From Cyclaneusma minus (lineage: Eukaryota > Ascomycota > Leotiomycetes > Marthamycetales > Marthamycetaceae): 64,000 nt of DNA. This document shows positions 23,512-34,854 of the stretch, piece after piece; positions within the stretch are counted from its first letter, which is position 1, and each line of letters opens with the position of its first letter. The notes beneath the pieces are model-generated. The model had not been told where the DNA came from. It saw nothing but the letters and a program-made list of their open reading frames with translations, and did not search any database. The DNA is taken from NCBI GenBank assembly GCA_037179335.1, contig JAKZHN010000007.1, forward strand, positions 1 through 64,000, written 5' to 3'. Both the position numbers and the translations under genes were made by a program.

Positions 23512-23877
23512 TTAGAAGCTCTGTATCCGCTCTTCCAATCCACCCCAGTAGACAACTGGCCGTGGCTCCAACACATCCATGCCGAGTCCAAACATGCGCT
23601 TCTCCTCTTCCAAGTTCTGTATACTGGGTGATCTGTGTACGATTTCGTTGATTGTCTCGATAGGGTTTCGATCGCCGGTTGAGCTGGTCGACGAGTAGGA
23701 GCGGTAGGAGAGACGGCCGGTTTGGCTTGATGAGGAGGCGGATCTGCGTTGGCGGCTGCGGGAGATGGTGGAGCGGAGGGATGTGCGGATGGTGGAAAAG
23801 GGGGTGGTGATGGTTTGGAGGGTGAGAGGGAGGAAGTGATGGGATTGATCCATGGTGGGACGCATGGTGGGACGCAT
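23512..23877 (-). CDS. Small basic hypothetical protein
   Basis: A single-exon frame of 121 residues from the ATG at 23877; further in-frame ATGs 4 and 8 codons later are alternatives, made by a duplicated MRPT unit. The first half is Ser/Thr/Arg-rich (SLRSTISRSRQRRSASSSSQ). The second half is ordered-looking: NPIETINEIVHRSPSIQNLE, then FGLGMDVLEPRPVVYWGGLE. A short C-terminal block of the type MDxLxPRPVxYWGxxEE occurs in small uncharacterised proteins of filamentous fungi, as far as I recall. No function can be given. An upstream exon cannot be excluded. Confidence 0.5.
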   Translation of the reverse strand: MRPTMRPTMDQSHHFLPLTLQTITTPFSTIRTSLRSTISRSRQRRSASSSSQTGRLSYRSYSSTSSTGDRNPIETINEIVHRSPSIQNLEEEKRMFGLGMDVLEPRPVVYWGGLEERIQSF

Positions 23878-26800
23878 CTTTTGGTTGCTCTGAGGATATG
23901 GTGTGAGGGAGATGCGGTGCGAGAGACTTCTTGTGCGCCTGAGAAGATGAAGGTGGTCGTCGACGGGCACTCTCAACTAATATTGCCGTAAAATTTGTTG
24001 GGCGAGAGAAAGCTTATGCAAATGCCTTTGCTTGGTTCTCGCCGTCGGAATGCTCTTGGGTGTCAAGGATGGCGTAAAGTCAAAACACGCACAGGCTCAA
24101 TCGCTGGAAACTGAAAATAGGGCAAGATGAAACACTTTGCTCAAACTTTCGCAGAAGATCTGATTCGGTCGAATGGTTTGGTCTGGGGAGCTCGAGATGT
24201 AATAGGTCGACTGTCGAGATCGTGTTGATGACGACGATGTGGGACAGGAATGTTTGTAACGAAGGACGACGAGCAAAAATTATTGCCAGAAGGAAGTGTG
24301 TCTCCTAAGAACATGTGATGCAAAAACTGGGATAACAGATTCCGAATATGTCTGTGCAAAAGAACACAGAAAGCTTCTTTCAAAAGGACTCAGATCGGGG
24401 AGGAACAGAGTCTATATGTAAGAAAGGTGTACCAGAGTCAGGTCTCGGAAGGATGTTTTGGGAATGGTGTAAGGCAGGTCGCTGGAGGGGCAATGCATGC
24501 AAGTGCTAAGATGAGATGATATGCAATCCAACGTCGGACTTGAGGAGCGATGAATGCGAAACTCTGTGCCTGTGACGGACGTGCGGGCCTTACAGCTCCC
24601 TAGCTTCAGAGTTTGGGAGCCAGTTGTGTCAACGGTTGGCTTGAAGTGAGGGGAGTTTGGGCGAAGCCGGTAAAAATAGGTGGCGAGGCGAGCGTTTGAC
24701 GGCGGGAGATCCGCTAGTGCTGTTGCGGGCCGTAGTGCTGCTTGATGGCGTCGAGGGCTGATGGCTAAATTCTGAAAGAGGCTGAAGGAAAGGTAGGGCG
24801 AGACAAGACGCCTGACTGACAGTGACAAGACTATTGTTGAAAATAGTAGTGATACTTGTGATAATGAGGATTCGCGATGTGTAACCGATAGATCTCCTGG
24901 TGGCCGGTGTTGCAGAAGTCACGACTTTTAAGTGGAACGTCCGAGCGCGGCCTATATTAACAATGCATTATCCCTCCGTGCGTACTTCGAAGAAAGGAAA
25001 CCTAGTGTGTTGTCAAAATATCACCGTGTCAGTGCAGACTTGCAGGAAACTATTCTCCTAAGAGCCAGCCCTAGGCCTTACACTTCGATATTCTCCTGGT
25101 GGTGACTTGCACGGGCACGGCATGTTCCAGCCTGCAGCGCACTAAGCAATTGTCAACGTCTGTCACCAACAGCCAGAAAGCATCTGGACCTTGGGATATT
25201 TTCATATTAAACAGCGATGCATTCTTTTCCGGTCCCCTTACTGTGCTTAGAGAGGCTTGCCAGCACGTTATCGGCGTTCATGTAAGGCACGGCGCGGAGT
25301 GACGTCTCGCAGCTGAAGATCCGACCCCTTCCAGCAACGACCAGCCGGCCGAATGGCTGTCATTCTTGATGCATCCAATGCAACCAAATTCCTCGGGGAC
25401 AGAGCTCACCAAGCTCTTGGTGGATGGTAACCGGCTCGGCACTTCTGATTAGTCTTGCCAGTAGCACTAGTGTCACTCAACCACAGATCTCAGCGTAACA
25501 TAACCGTCCGGTAGTTAGAAGTTGACTACTGTCGAGTCTGTCGTTCCCCGAAGACATATCAAGCTATTTCAATTCTACACGTTTCAACGCAACCTCACCC
25601 ACTTGATTGATCGCCGAATGCCGACCAGCCTCCTCGGTCCGTGCAGCTCTGCAGCTGCTTCAACCCCCCTGGAAATCCCCAAAGTTCTCCCCAAACCCCA
25701 CAAACCCACCTTTCTACCGGTTCCAGAATGATCAACGGCCCCTGGCCTCGGGGCACCCATCGCTCAGCCTTGACCTGCATAGACGATAGCACAATATCAT
25801 ATATCTATTACATGTTACTATGAATGTCCTGTTCACGAGCACAACTCGGAATGTGCGTGCAAGGTGACCTCAGGCGTCGCAGACGCATCCCTGTAGTGAA
25901 ACGGGGTCCAAGCTAGTCAAACGGTTACAGCGTTATCTGCTGTTTATCAATCTGGTGGAGATGATGATCACTGAAGCCGGGTAGCGACCCAAACTATCGT
26001 CAAGTGACAACCCGTAGTCCCGTACTAGTAAGACCACGGTGAATAATGCTTTTTCATGTTCAGTACTATGTCAGTGGTATTCGGGAACATGAAGCTTCAA
26101 TCAGCCCGAAGCTGTCTCTTTTGAAGACTGAATGGTTGGTTGATAAGAAGGAAGAGCTGAAAGAGGGAGGTCAAGTGAGGGAGACTCTCGTGCCCAGAAG
26201 ACACCCTGGCGAGGCGAAACCTTTACCCGAGTCCCCCAAGATTCATTTATGCATTCGGCACAAATGAGACCATTATCTAATCAAGCAACATGCCCATTCT
26301 CGTGAACAGACTACAGGAGACACATCGTCACTCGGCCCAGTGGGGAGAAGCCGAAGGGGTGACACTGACGTTCCATCCCCACCGGGCCACCGCAGCATCT
26401 CGCATCCATCAACCCCCGCTCTCCAACGCCCTGGTGCATCTCCAAATGCCCCCAATCCGAATCGTCGATCGAGCACCGCTGCACCAAACATGTTACATGT
26501 CTTCCTGTAATTATCTATGCTACAGTCTCTGCCCAACCATGCCATCTATTCCTCCTCAATTATCTCGCTTTGGTGTTCTCGTCTAGGTATACAAGTCTGA
26601 ATCCCGTCTGTAACCATGAGAAGAAGAAGAAAAGGCAATGAGCCACCCAAGCATCGTAAAGGAAGAGAGACTCCAAGGCTATGCTATCCGTACTCGCAAC
26701 AACCGTAATAAGAAAAAGGCCGTCTTATTACAAAACGCATCGCGGTAATCATCGCCAATGACACAAAGTCCATCATCACCAGTCACTGCATTCAAGTCCC

Positions 26801-27353
26801 GTCATCCCGTCACAGACAAGCCCATTCATGTCTTCACGCAAAACCAGTCTCAGCCCCTCCTTCCCTCTCCTCGAGGTAGCAGCAGTCCCGGAATGCGGAG
26901 AACGAGAAAAAGAGCAACAGCCACCGTTCGGGAAAAAGGGTCTCGCTTTTTGCAGAATTCATGCGCATAAAGCGGGCAAATGTGCCGTGCGAGCTCGTCC
27001 CCACATGAAAAAACCAACTCCTTCATCTTCGATTTTCGTTGTTCCAGAGCTTTCGAAACAGAGATCCGAGCACTCCCGCTTCACCCCAAATCCAATGAAA
27101 ACAACGCCGCATTACGCCCCCAACCAATCAACACCCGTCGCTCGCGCACGGCCAAACCGCCACAATCTGGTCAATCGACAAGACCATAAAATGGACTCGA
27201 GATAGATCTCGAAACTGTCTCGTCGACGGTTTCATGTGTTGATCCGTCGCCCCAGGACCCTGACTCCGGAAGATTTTCCAGGAAACCTTTAACACGAGAT
27301 CCAGATGCTGGCTTTGTATGAATCTGCATCGCTTTTGTCTCACACTCAGTCCC
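23878..27353. other. Long intergenic interval, no gene supported
   Basis: About 3.5 kb. Two overlapping minus-strand frames near 24412-24922 look faintly like a presequence but have no family features or clear splice partners. The rest (25.0-27.3 kb) has only short frames in all directions. The part next to the Cch1 stop is probably its 3' untranslated region. I see no transposon ends, tRNA or tandem repeats here. Confidence 0.5.
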
Positions 27354-30300
27354 TCATCGCCGGTGCTCGCTCGACTTCCGTCTCACACTGAAACTGCGAC
27401 GGATACTCTCACCCCAGACACTGTCAGTCAACACATCCATCACGTTGTCAGCGCTCACGTTGCTCGTCCTCCTGCTGCTACGGCCGGAGCCAGTGTCACC
27501 TGGGGCCAAGCCATCCTCGGATGCCCGACGACCGCTCGCGCTGAGCTGCGTGGGACTCAAGCTTCCACCCGTGTTGCGACGTGAACTCGATCCGCCATGA
27601 CCCGGATTCTCCTGCGGGATTTCTAGCGAGCTCAACACCGGCTTCGTAGTAACCTTGGGTTGCTTCTTGAGACTTGCTGATTCGCCTTCGTCCACAAAGA
27701 TTTCGGGCACAGCGAAAGTAGGGACTTCGGTGACGCGGGCTCCATCGTGGCGGGTTCGCCAGCGGCGGAATTGCCGAGCCCAATACATGGTGTCGAAAAA
27801 GCCGACAACAATTCGTCGGCGAACTTCTTCTTCCACACGTTGCAGGCGCGCGCGACGGCGTAGAAACTCCTCGAGTCTGAAATTGTTTTTCTGTTAGCAA
27901 CGCACAAGATGACTTGAATGGAAGATGACTAACCTGAGTGACTTGCTGTCGCTGATGACATTGTAATGTGCCAGAATCATCAGGACAGATGTGAAGCTTA
28001 TGCCTCGATCGGGATCGGCAGAGACCATAACCTCCTCGTAGAATATGTTGTACCGCATTCTTCGCTCTCTGACCTTGCGGAAGTCAATCTGTGCCAACCT
28101 CTCATTCAACAGCTGCAAATTGACGTCTTTTGGTCTGCTGGCAGGAGCAAGAGAGTCGGCGATGGAAGCTGACCTCATATTTGCAGGCTCGGTCTGACAG
28201 TCTTCCAGAATACGTCGAACTGAATCCTGTTCCTCATAAATCCGCATCGCAAACACGCCTGACAATTCGCCCAGCAACCGAGGAAAGTGTTCCTTGCTGA
28301 TGTAACCACTGCCTCGGGGGTCGAAAGCTGCCCATGCTTGCTTGAACCGTCGAATCTCTTCTCGAGATACAATCTCCAGTCCGCTGGAACGCTGGTAGAC
28401 ATAACTGAAGCTCTCGTAGATCAGCGAAACGAACAAGCTGACGAATATGTACATGCTGACAATATTCCAAGAGATGAACAGAGTCCGTGCCCATGCTGCA
28501 CTTCCGCAGTCGCTGTCGAAGAAATTCGATCCTGCAACACATCGAGGGGGTTCGATCATGGCAAAGTCCTCCATGACCTGGTTCCATCCTTCACCAGTAC
28601 TCATTCTGAAGAGTAGAATCAATGCTTTTGGCACATCTCGGAAGTTGACATTGCCGTCTTCGTTGTCCCCAAATCTTGTGAGACCAAAGGCTTGCGTCAA
28701 AGCAATGGCATACACTAAGAACAGAACGAACCAGGTTGCCAAGAGATTCATGATGTTTGTGAGAGAAGCTGCTGCAGTCTTGAAAAGTTGATCCAGGGCG
28801 TTGTTCCGCGGTATCAAGAGTAAAGCGATTGAGACGAGGAAGAGTTTATGCAGTTGAACGTACATGTCGGACTGGAAGTTGGAAAGAAGCAGGGCAGTCG
28901 TGATGAAGGTACCAGTGACAGCAAGGAGCGAGAAAACGTCCCAAGCACTTCGACGGAATCGTGCCCAGGTAAGACCAATAATTCGGACGACGATGTTGGT
29001 GATGTATAAAAGCGTCATCGCAAGGAACAAATAGTCGCGTGTTCTCTCCCACACTTCTGGCTCAGGGTAAAACTCCAAGACCAGTAATATCAGGTGAACA
29101 ACCAAGCAGACTGTCACGGCTCGTTGCCATTTGCCATGCTTCTTGACGGCCAATTTGTAGCACCACGCTCTCCATTCGGTCGAAGCTTTGTTTGATGGCC
29201 TTTTCGAGGGAGAGACCTGCCTCAGCAGCTTTCGGAGCTCCAACCATGACCGTTGCTCCGTTGTCAAAAATGCAACACCGGTCTGTTCCGTGTAATTGCG
29301 CATGAACACAGATATGAACAATGTGAGGATGAAGACAGTCGACATGAGGTTGAATATGACGAAGAATATCCCGTTTCCTTGAGAGGCGAAGTCTTGTGGT
29401 TGTAAGCCAACGCCTGTAATGCTCTCCGCGCTCCACATCACATCAACCCATCCTTCCTGAGAGACGATCTGGAAGAGGATGAACAAGGAGCTCCCAAAAT
29501 TGTCGAAGCTGTAGTATGGGTTAGACACGACTCTTGGAGCAAGAACAGGCCAGTCGCCACTGTATGGTGAGCTATTGTACTCTCCAAAGCAATCTTGGAG
29601 CTCAGTGAAATCGCCGCTGTCATTGCATTGAGCAAGTTTCCCGCTGAACAAGTTCACACCGAAGATTGCAAAGGGGATGAGCAAAGACATGGACACGAAG
29701 GCGGCGGACAGAACCTTCCATCCACCCACAATAATAACGGAGTGAAAGGTGTCTCTGGCACTGTCGCTCACGTTGAGCAGACGCAATGCTCTGAGAGCCT
29801 TGAACGCACCAACCGCTCTGGATATTGCTCCGTCATTGGACAGAGACGTAGCCACATTGATCCACAGAGTAATGAGCACCAGACCATCAACAAATCCCCA
29901 CAGACTTCTCAGGTAGGCGTTCGGTGTCCAGAACAGGCCATCGGCAATGATTTTGATGAGTGCCTCAATAGTAAAGACCACGGCAAAGGCCATATCCGTC
30001 CAGACGAACCAGTTCTCGACGCTGAAGTTATGACTGTTAAAGTATTCCTTCTGATAGAGAGGGGTGGTCACACAAGCGAGGAGAACCATGGCCACGATGC
30101 AGGCATAGATAAGTGCTGAGAAGGTGTACCATACTGCTTTGTGTGGTTCTACGCCGTCAAATCGCTCGTGGCCTCTACCAGGGCCGACAATTCTTTGACA
30201 CAACTTTCGAAGAGGATGTGAAGGCTTGAAGATGAACAGAGCGACGTTGTAGTCGGGGTGTCGGGCCAGATACTCTCGTTGAGCCCTTTTTCGTTGGCTA

Positions 30301-33300
30301 CTAGCAGAGACGGCTTCTTTGGCCATGGTACGCGCATCTGCACCATCCGCTGGACTAGTGAAGTTGACGTTGGAGTAAAAGGGATTTGGCTCTCGATTCC
30401 AGACACGGGCAACAAATCTGCCCCAGATGCTGGACAGTAATCCCGGTTTGACATTAGCAGTATGATCCAAACCGTTCTCTGGCCCGGGGGTGTCGGGAGA
30501 CCGCTCTCCTTCTTCATCATCATCCAGAAAGTCCCTGACTACAGCATCTTTCAGAAGCATTTCCATCGTGGCTGGTCCGTAGTCGAGGGGGTCTTTCTTT
30601 TTCCGCGCTCTTCCAAAGCTGAAGATGGTGGAGAGGGCAAGATTGCTGGACGAAGTCCCGATTTCTTTCCTCTGCAAGAAGGCTTTCACCTGGTGCATGC
30701 GCTTCTCGTCCTCTGACACGTCGAAATTTTCCTGAATGGCTGCAATAAACATATTCAACAGGATAAAGTTCGCGAGAGTGAACCATCCCATGAGGAAGAT
30801 TGCACCAATCCATCCAGTATTCAGGTAGTCATCGTGGGTCGTGACAGTATACAGGAGAGTTGTCCAGTTCTCACTGGACAGTACCTGGTACATGCCAAGG
30901 AAAGCGTTCCATATCGTGAAGAAAGGAACCTCAATCGAGTCGCCGCTATCATCTGCTGCTGGGATGTCTCCACGAAAGAGCTGTACAGCAAAGATGGCGG
31001 TCAGGAAAGTTATGAGGAAGACAAACAGCACCAAGTTGGCAATACCCGAAACGTTCCCAAGAACAAGGAGAATCAATTGCCGAGTCATGGGAAGAGCCAA
31101 GACCACGCGATAGATCCTCACGATTTGGAAGAATGTCAACCAAGCGTATGGTTGCCCGGAATTTCGAATTGGGGGTAGTAGGATGACCATAGTAATCGCT
31201 GCCAGGCCAAGATCGACCCAGTTAGCCGTATGCCGCCGGAATCCACGCCAGTCACTCGCAAAACGTAGGACAATCTCAGCCGCAAGTAGAAAGGTGACCA
31301 CTACTTCCGTGTTGTTGATGAAGTTTTCTACTCTTGCGGACATGTTGGTGCTGCGGGAAGATTGGGTGAGAAGGTCGAACACAATTACCCCAATCCACAG
31401 CCAGTAGCTCTTGTCATACAATATTTTCAGCGTGCTTGGTTTAGCTCGTGTTTTGATGTCATCTTCAGGCACGGCGGCTGCCTCTGCTCCCGCAAAGGCG
31501 CTGGATCCCTGGTTTTCGTCTCTAATGATCTGGAAAGAGGATGTGATGACCGCGATCAAGAGATTGGCAAGCCAGAACATCATGATGACAATACCGAAAG
31601 CGAAGAATAGAGCTGCTACCAAGTAATCGGAGTTTGTCGTATAGTACAGCAAATCCGAATACGTGTTGCCGCTCATGATTACAAAGACGAGTTCAAGAGA
31701 CTGTAGGATGTTGTCGAAGCTGACGGTACCGTTGTAAGGGTTGTTCTGTTGCATGCAGACTGATTGCTGGGGACAGAGGTAGCCTTTGGGCGAATCAGTT
31801 CCATTGGAAAAATCACTCTTGATCCAGGGCTCTGGCACTCCGGTAACATTATTCAAATGACCGCCACAGAATGTGAAGTCATTATTGTAATTGTCCATGA
31901 CGCCTTCTGGGTCGATCCATAGGCATTGACGGCGCAAACTCGATTTGAAGCTTTGGACCCCGACGATGGCAAACAGCAGCCAGAAAAAGCCGATCAGGAA
32001 TGACACATTCACCAGCAAAGGGGCAGCCTTTTTCATGCTTCGCAAGATCACACTGGTACCGCTTGTAATTGCCAACAACCTGAGGATCCGGAGGCAGCTC
32101 ATCATCTGGAAAACCCAGAGCTGTTTCTGGGCTGCAATCCCGGTCTGAGCGAGAACAAAAGCTATCCAGAACGAGACGACTGCTACGAAGTCTAGCCGGT
32201 TGAAAGAGTGTCGTAGAAAAGCCCGGCGAGCCAGCTGGTTTCGTTGTTGGTCGGCAACAGTCAACGGTCCATCAAAAGTAGTAAAGGTGCGAACAAGGCT
32301 GGGACCGTATCCATGATCGCGAGACGCTGTGGGTTGTCGAATCGAAGCTTGGCGCTGGAGGTGAGGTGTGAAATACAAGCGGTACTTGTCCATAATCGCA
32401 GCTCGGATGCCACGCGACCTGTCGATCGTGCTATACTCGGCAGCATTCGAGATGAAGCCGGACACGATTATGCGAGCACATGTTTCGAGTGTGTATATGA
32501 TGAAGATGACAATGTAAGCAATGCCAAACCAGGAGGAGAAATAATCGCGAGGCCTCGGATGATCGTAAACAGAGGGACCTGCTTCTACGGCTAAAAGAAT
32601 CGTTTGTATGATGATAAGGAACAATATCGTAGGCTCCGTCCACGGATTGACCAGGAGGTCGCAGAGCCGTAACCTGATGGCATTGTCTGGAGAGAATATG
32701 CCCAACGTCTTGCCCCTCAAGGGATTCGGAGCAGCAGCAGAGTTTTGCCGAGTAGGACCTGAAGGGGGTTTTTCGAGCGGTGTGGGTATCGCTCCCCGCG
32801 TGAAAGCTTCTTCCTCGTTGAAGGAGTGAATAGAGAAACTCCTACCGCGTCCAGCAGGTTCGGCGCTTGTTGAGGGGTTCCGATGAAGATTTGTCTCGAT
32901 CAGCTTCGGTTCATTACTCAAGTTAACCACACGCTGTGACATAGCTCGCACAAGAGAGCCAGCGAAGCCAATTGCTCCCGCCGCCGAAGGAGACCGCGAC
33001 CGTGGCCTGGAGGGCCCTCCCGGCTCCAGCGTCGCACCAAAGCTATGAGACCTCGAACGAGAGTATCCAGCTTCGAGGCCGAGATCATCCCCCAGGTGTG
33101 ACCCCCGAGTCTTCGAATCCGGCGTATGGAACTGTATGCTCTGGAAGCTCGATCTGCGAGTCGGAGTTGAGGGTTCTTGCGATCCACCCAGAGGTTGCAG
33201 ATAGTGTGGATCCGTCAGAGGAATGGAGTCTGTGTCGGCCGGAGTATAATAGGACTGGTCTTCACTCGGTTCACCAGCGCGGGGCGCATATGGCGATGCC

Positions 33301-33707
33301 TCATTAGATGGTGAACTGCGGTCCAGCGACACAGATCTCAGTCTGTCCGGTTCTGGTCTAGCGCTGGGCATGGTCAAGCCAGAAAAGCCCATTGCGGCCT
33401 GGAAACTCACGACATCGATGGGCGAGCCGACAGTATCCTCCTCGGCCGATGAAGTTGGTATTCGCGGTGGGGGAACATCCCTATTCGCTCGAGAATCGTG
33501 GTCTGTCGGACTGGGCGATGAATCGTTCAGGCGCTCGTAGCGGGTCGCGATGCTCCCAGTCCTGCCTCCCAATAGACTCCTCCCCCGTGTTAATCTTTGT
33601 TCGTCTTGGCCATTCTCGATGGAATCGGGCGGGCGAGTCAGATCTCGCAGCGGTATCGACTGGGGCGGGGTGGACGGGTTTCGGCCATTGTAGGAATTGG
33701 AGGCCAT
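27354..33707 (-). CDS. CCH1: Voltage-gated-type calcium channel Cch1
   Basis: Two exons (27934-33707 and 27354-27876) join over a 57-nt intron to give 2098 residues, the usual fungal Cch1 size. A disordered N-terminus of about 340 residues precedes four homologous six-helix domains. The pore-loop residues at the filter position are Asn681 (MSGNTY), Glu946 (SSENWT), Glu1418 (SQEGWV) and Glu1706 (TGEGWN). S4-like segments are well charged in domain I (LRILRLLAI) and III (FKALRALRLL) and weak in II and IV. After domain IV, near residue 1790, AAFDPRGSGYISKEHF resembles an EF-hand, as in animal alpha-1 subunits. The tail is basic and Ser-rich. Cch1 works with Mid1 at the plasma membrane in calcium entry during ER stress, mating or cold shock. 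No Mid1 gene is in this window. The gene is divergent from the PHD-finger gene across 1.15 kb. Confidence 0.96.
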
Positions 33708-34854
33708 GGCTGCGGATGTGTGGTTGTCCCCTAATCCTTCTCTCCTTCTCCTCTCCGGTGGGTGCTGGTCTCCAGATTACGCAGCTCCAGGCGCGAAATC
33801 TTGCGTCGGTCTCGCTACCTCATAACGCGCGGCTAGGAGATGTTTGCAGCCTCGTATTGGCAGATGCGGTTTGCAGTGTCGAATCGACAGAGCCAGGTGC
33901 TGGCAGGAGGCGAATTGAGCAGTGGAGGCTTTTTCTGCGGAGTGCAGTAGTGCAGTCGTGTATAAGTGTCTCGTGTATAGGTTGTCTCGCGGAGAGGTGG
34001 TACCTGGACTGCCAGCGAAGATTGACAGTAAAGTAATTGCTTGGTAGTCGACAGTCTAAAACTCGTGTTTGGGAACCGGCGCGGCAAAGTCGACAGGGTC
34101 CAGCTGCACTTGCGTGTCCGGGGATGTCGAATGGGGGAAAGACCGGCCAGGGGATAAAAATAGATGGAAATGTACCAGACTCGCTCCTGGCACACCACAA
34201 CCACATGTCTCGTCGTGACAACGATTACTGTAAATACTACTGATGGTTCAGAATCCTTCCAGTTACTCGGATTATGGGAATTCCAGAGTAAGAAACGTTC
34301 AATCCGTGAATATGACACAGTCCAGAACAATTTGAGCTGGATAGAGTGTGAGTTCTTCATCACAGTCACCTCCCCTTTTCTGATGGGTGCAGAATACCTA
34401 TTTTGTCAATTCTTTCGTCTTTGCATCGATACTTGCAAGCTACAGGAACGAAACACCGGCCCAAGGAAAGGCTTGCTCTGACTGTGATCTTTTTTTTTTT
34501 TTTCATTCAAATCAAAAGCACTCCTGGCCATATTAAGACTTAAAGCCCAAAATGCATGTAACACTGCCAAAAGTAGCACCCGACGTCATTCACCGATATA
34601 TTTGGCGCCGGTCACGTGCCGGCTCTTGGCTCAATAATTTTGACGCGCTTCGGCTCTACGTGCGCGTTATTCCGTCTTGAACGCAGCACGCCCCACGAAA
34701 GCACCACAACAGCCTCCGGACCACTCCTGACTGGCAACCGTCCGCAAACCCACTGCCATCCGATACCCTCAGTACCTCGCCGCAACCTCTCCGCAGGTTG
34801 CCCCACTTTGCCTCGTCTGCAGTGTCTCCGCCCGCTTCGTCACTCACTGTGAAG
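33708..34854. other. Divergent promoter region, CCH1 / PHD-finger gene
   Basis: About 1.15 kb separating two divergent starts. It contains a T15 run near 34488 and, at 34248-34290, a weak one- or two-unit match to the dispersed 18-bp repeat (TTCCAGTTACTCGGATTA). No other elements were identified. Confidence 0.55.

Noticed and set aside
24412..24922. Two overlapping minus-strand frames with a presequence-like start
   Set aside because: They are in different frames without a convincing intron to join them, and no family features are visible.
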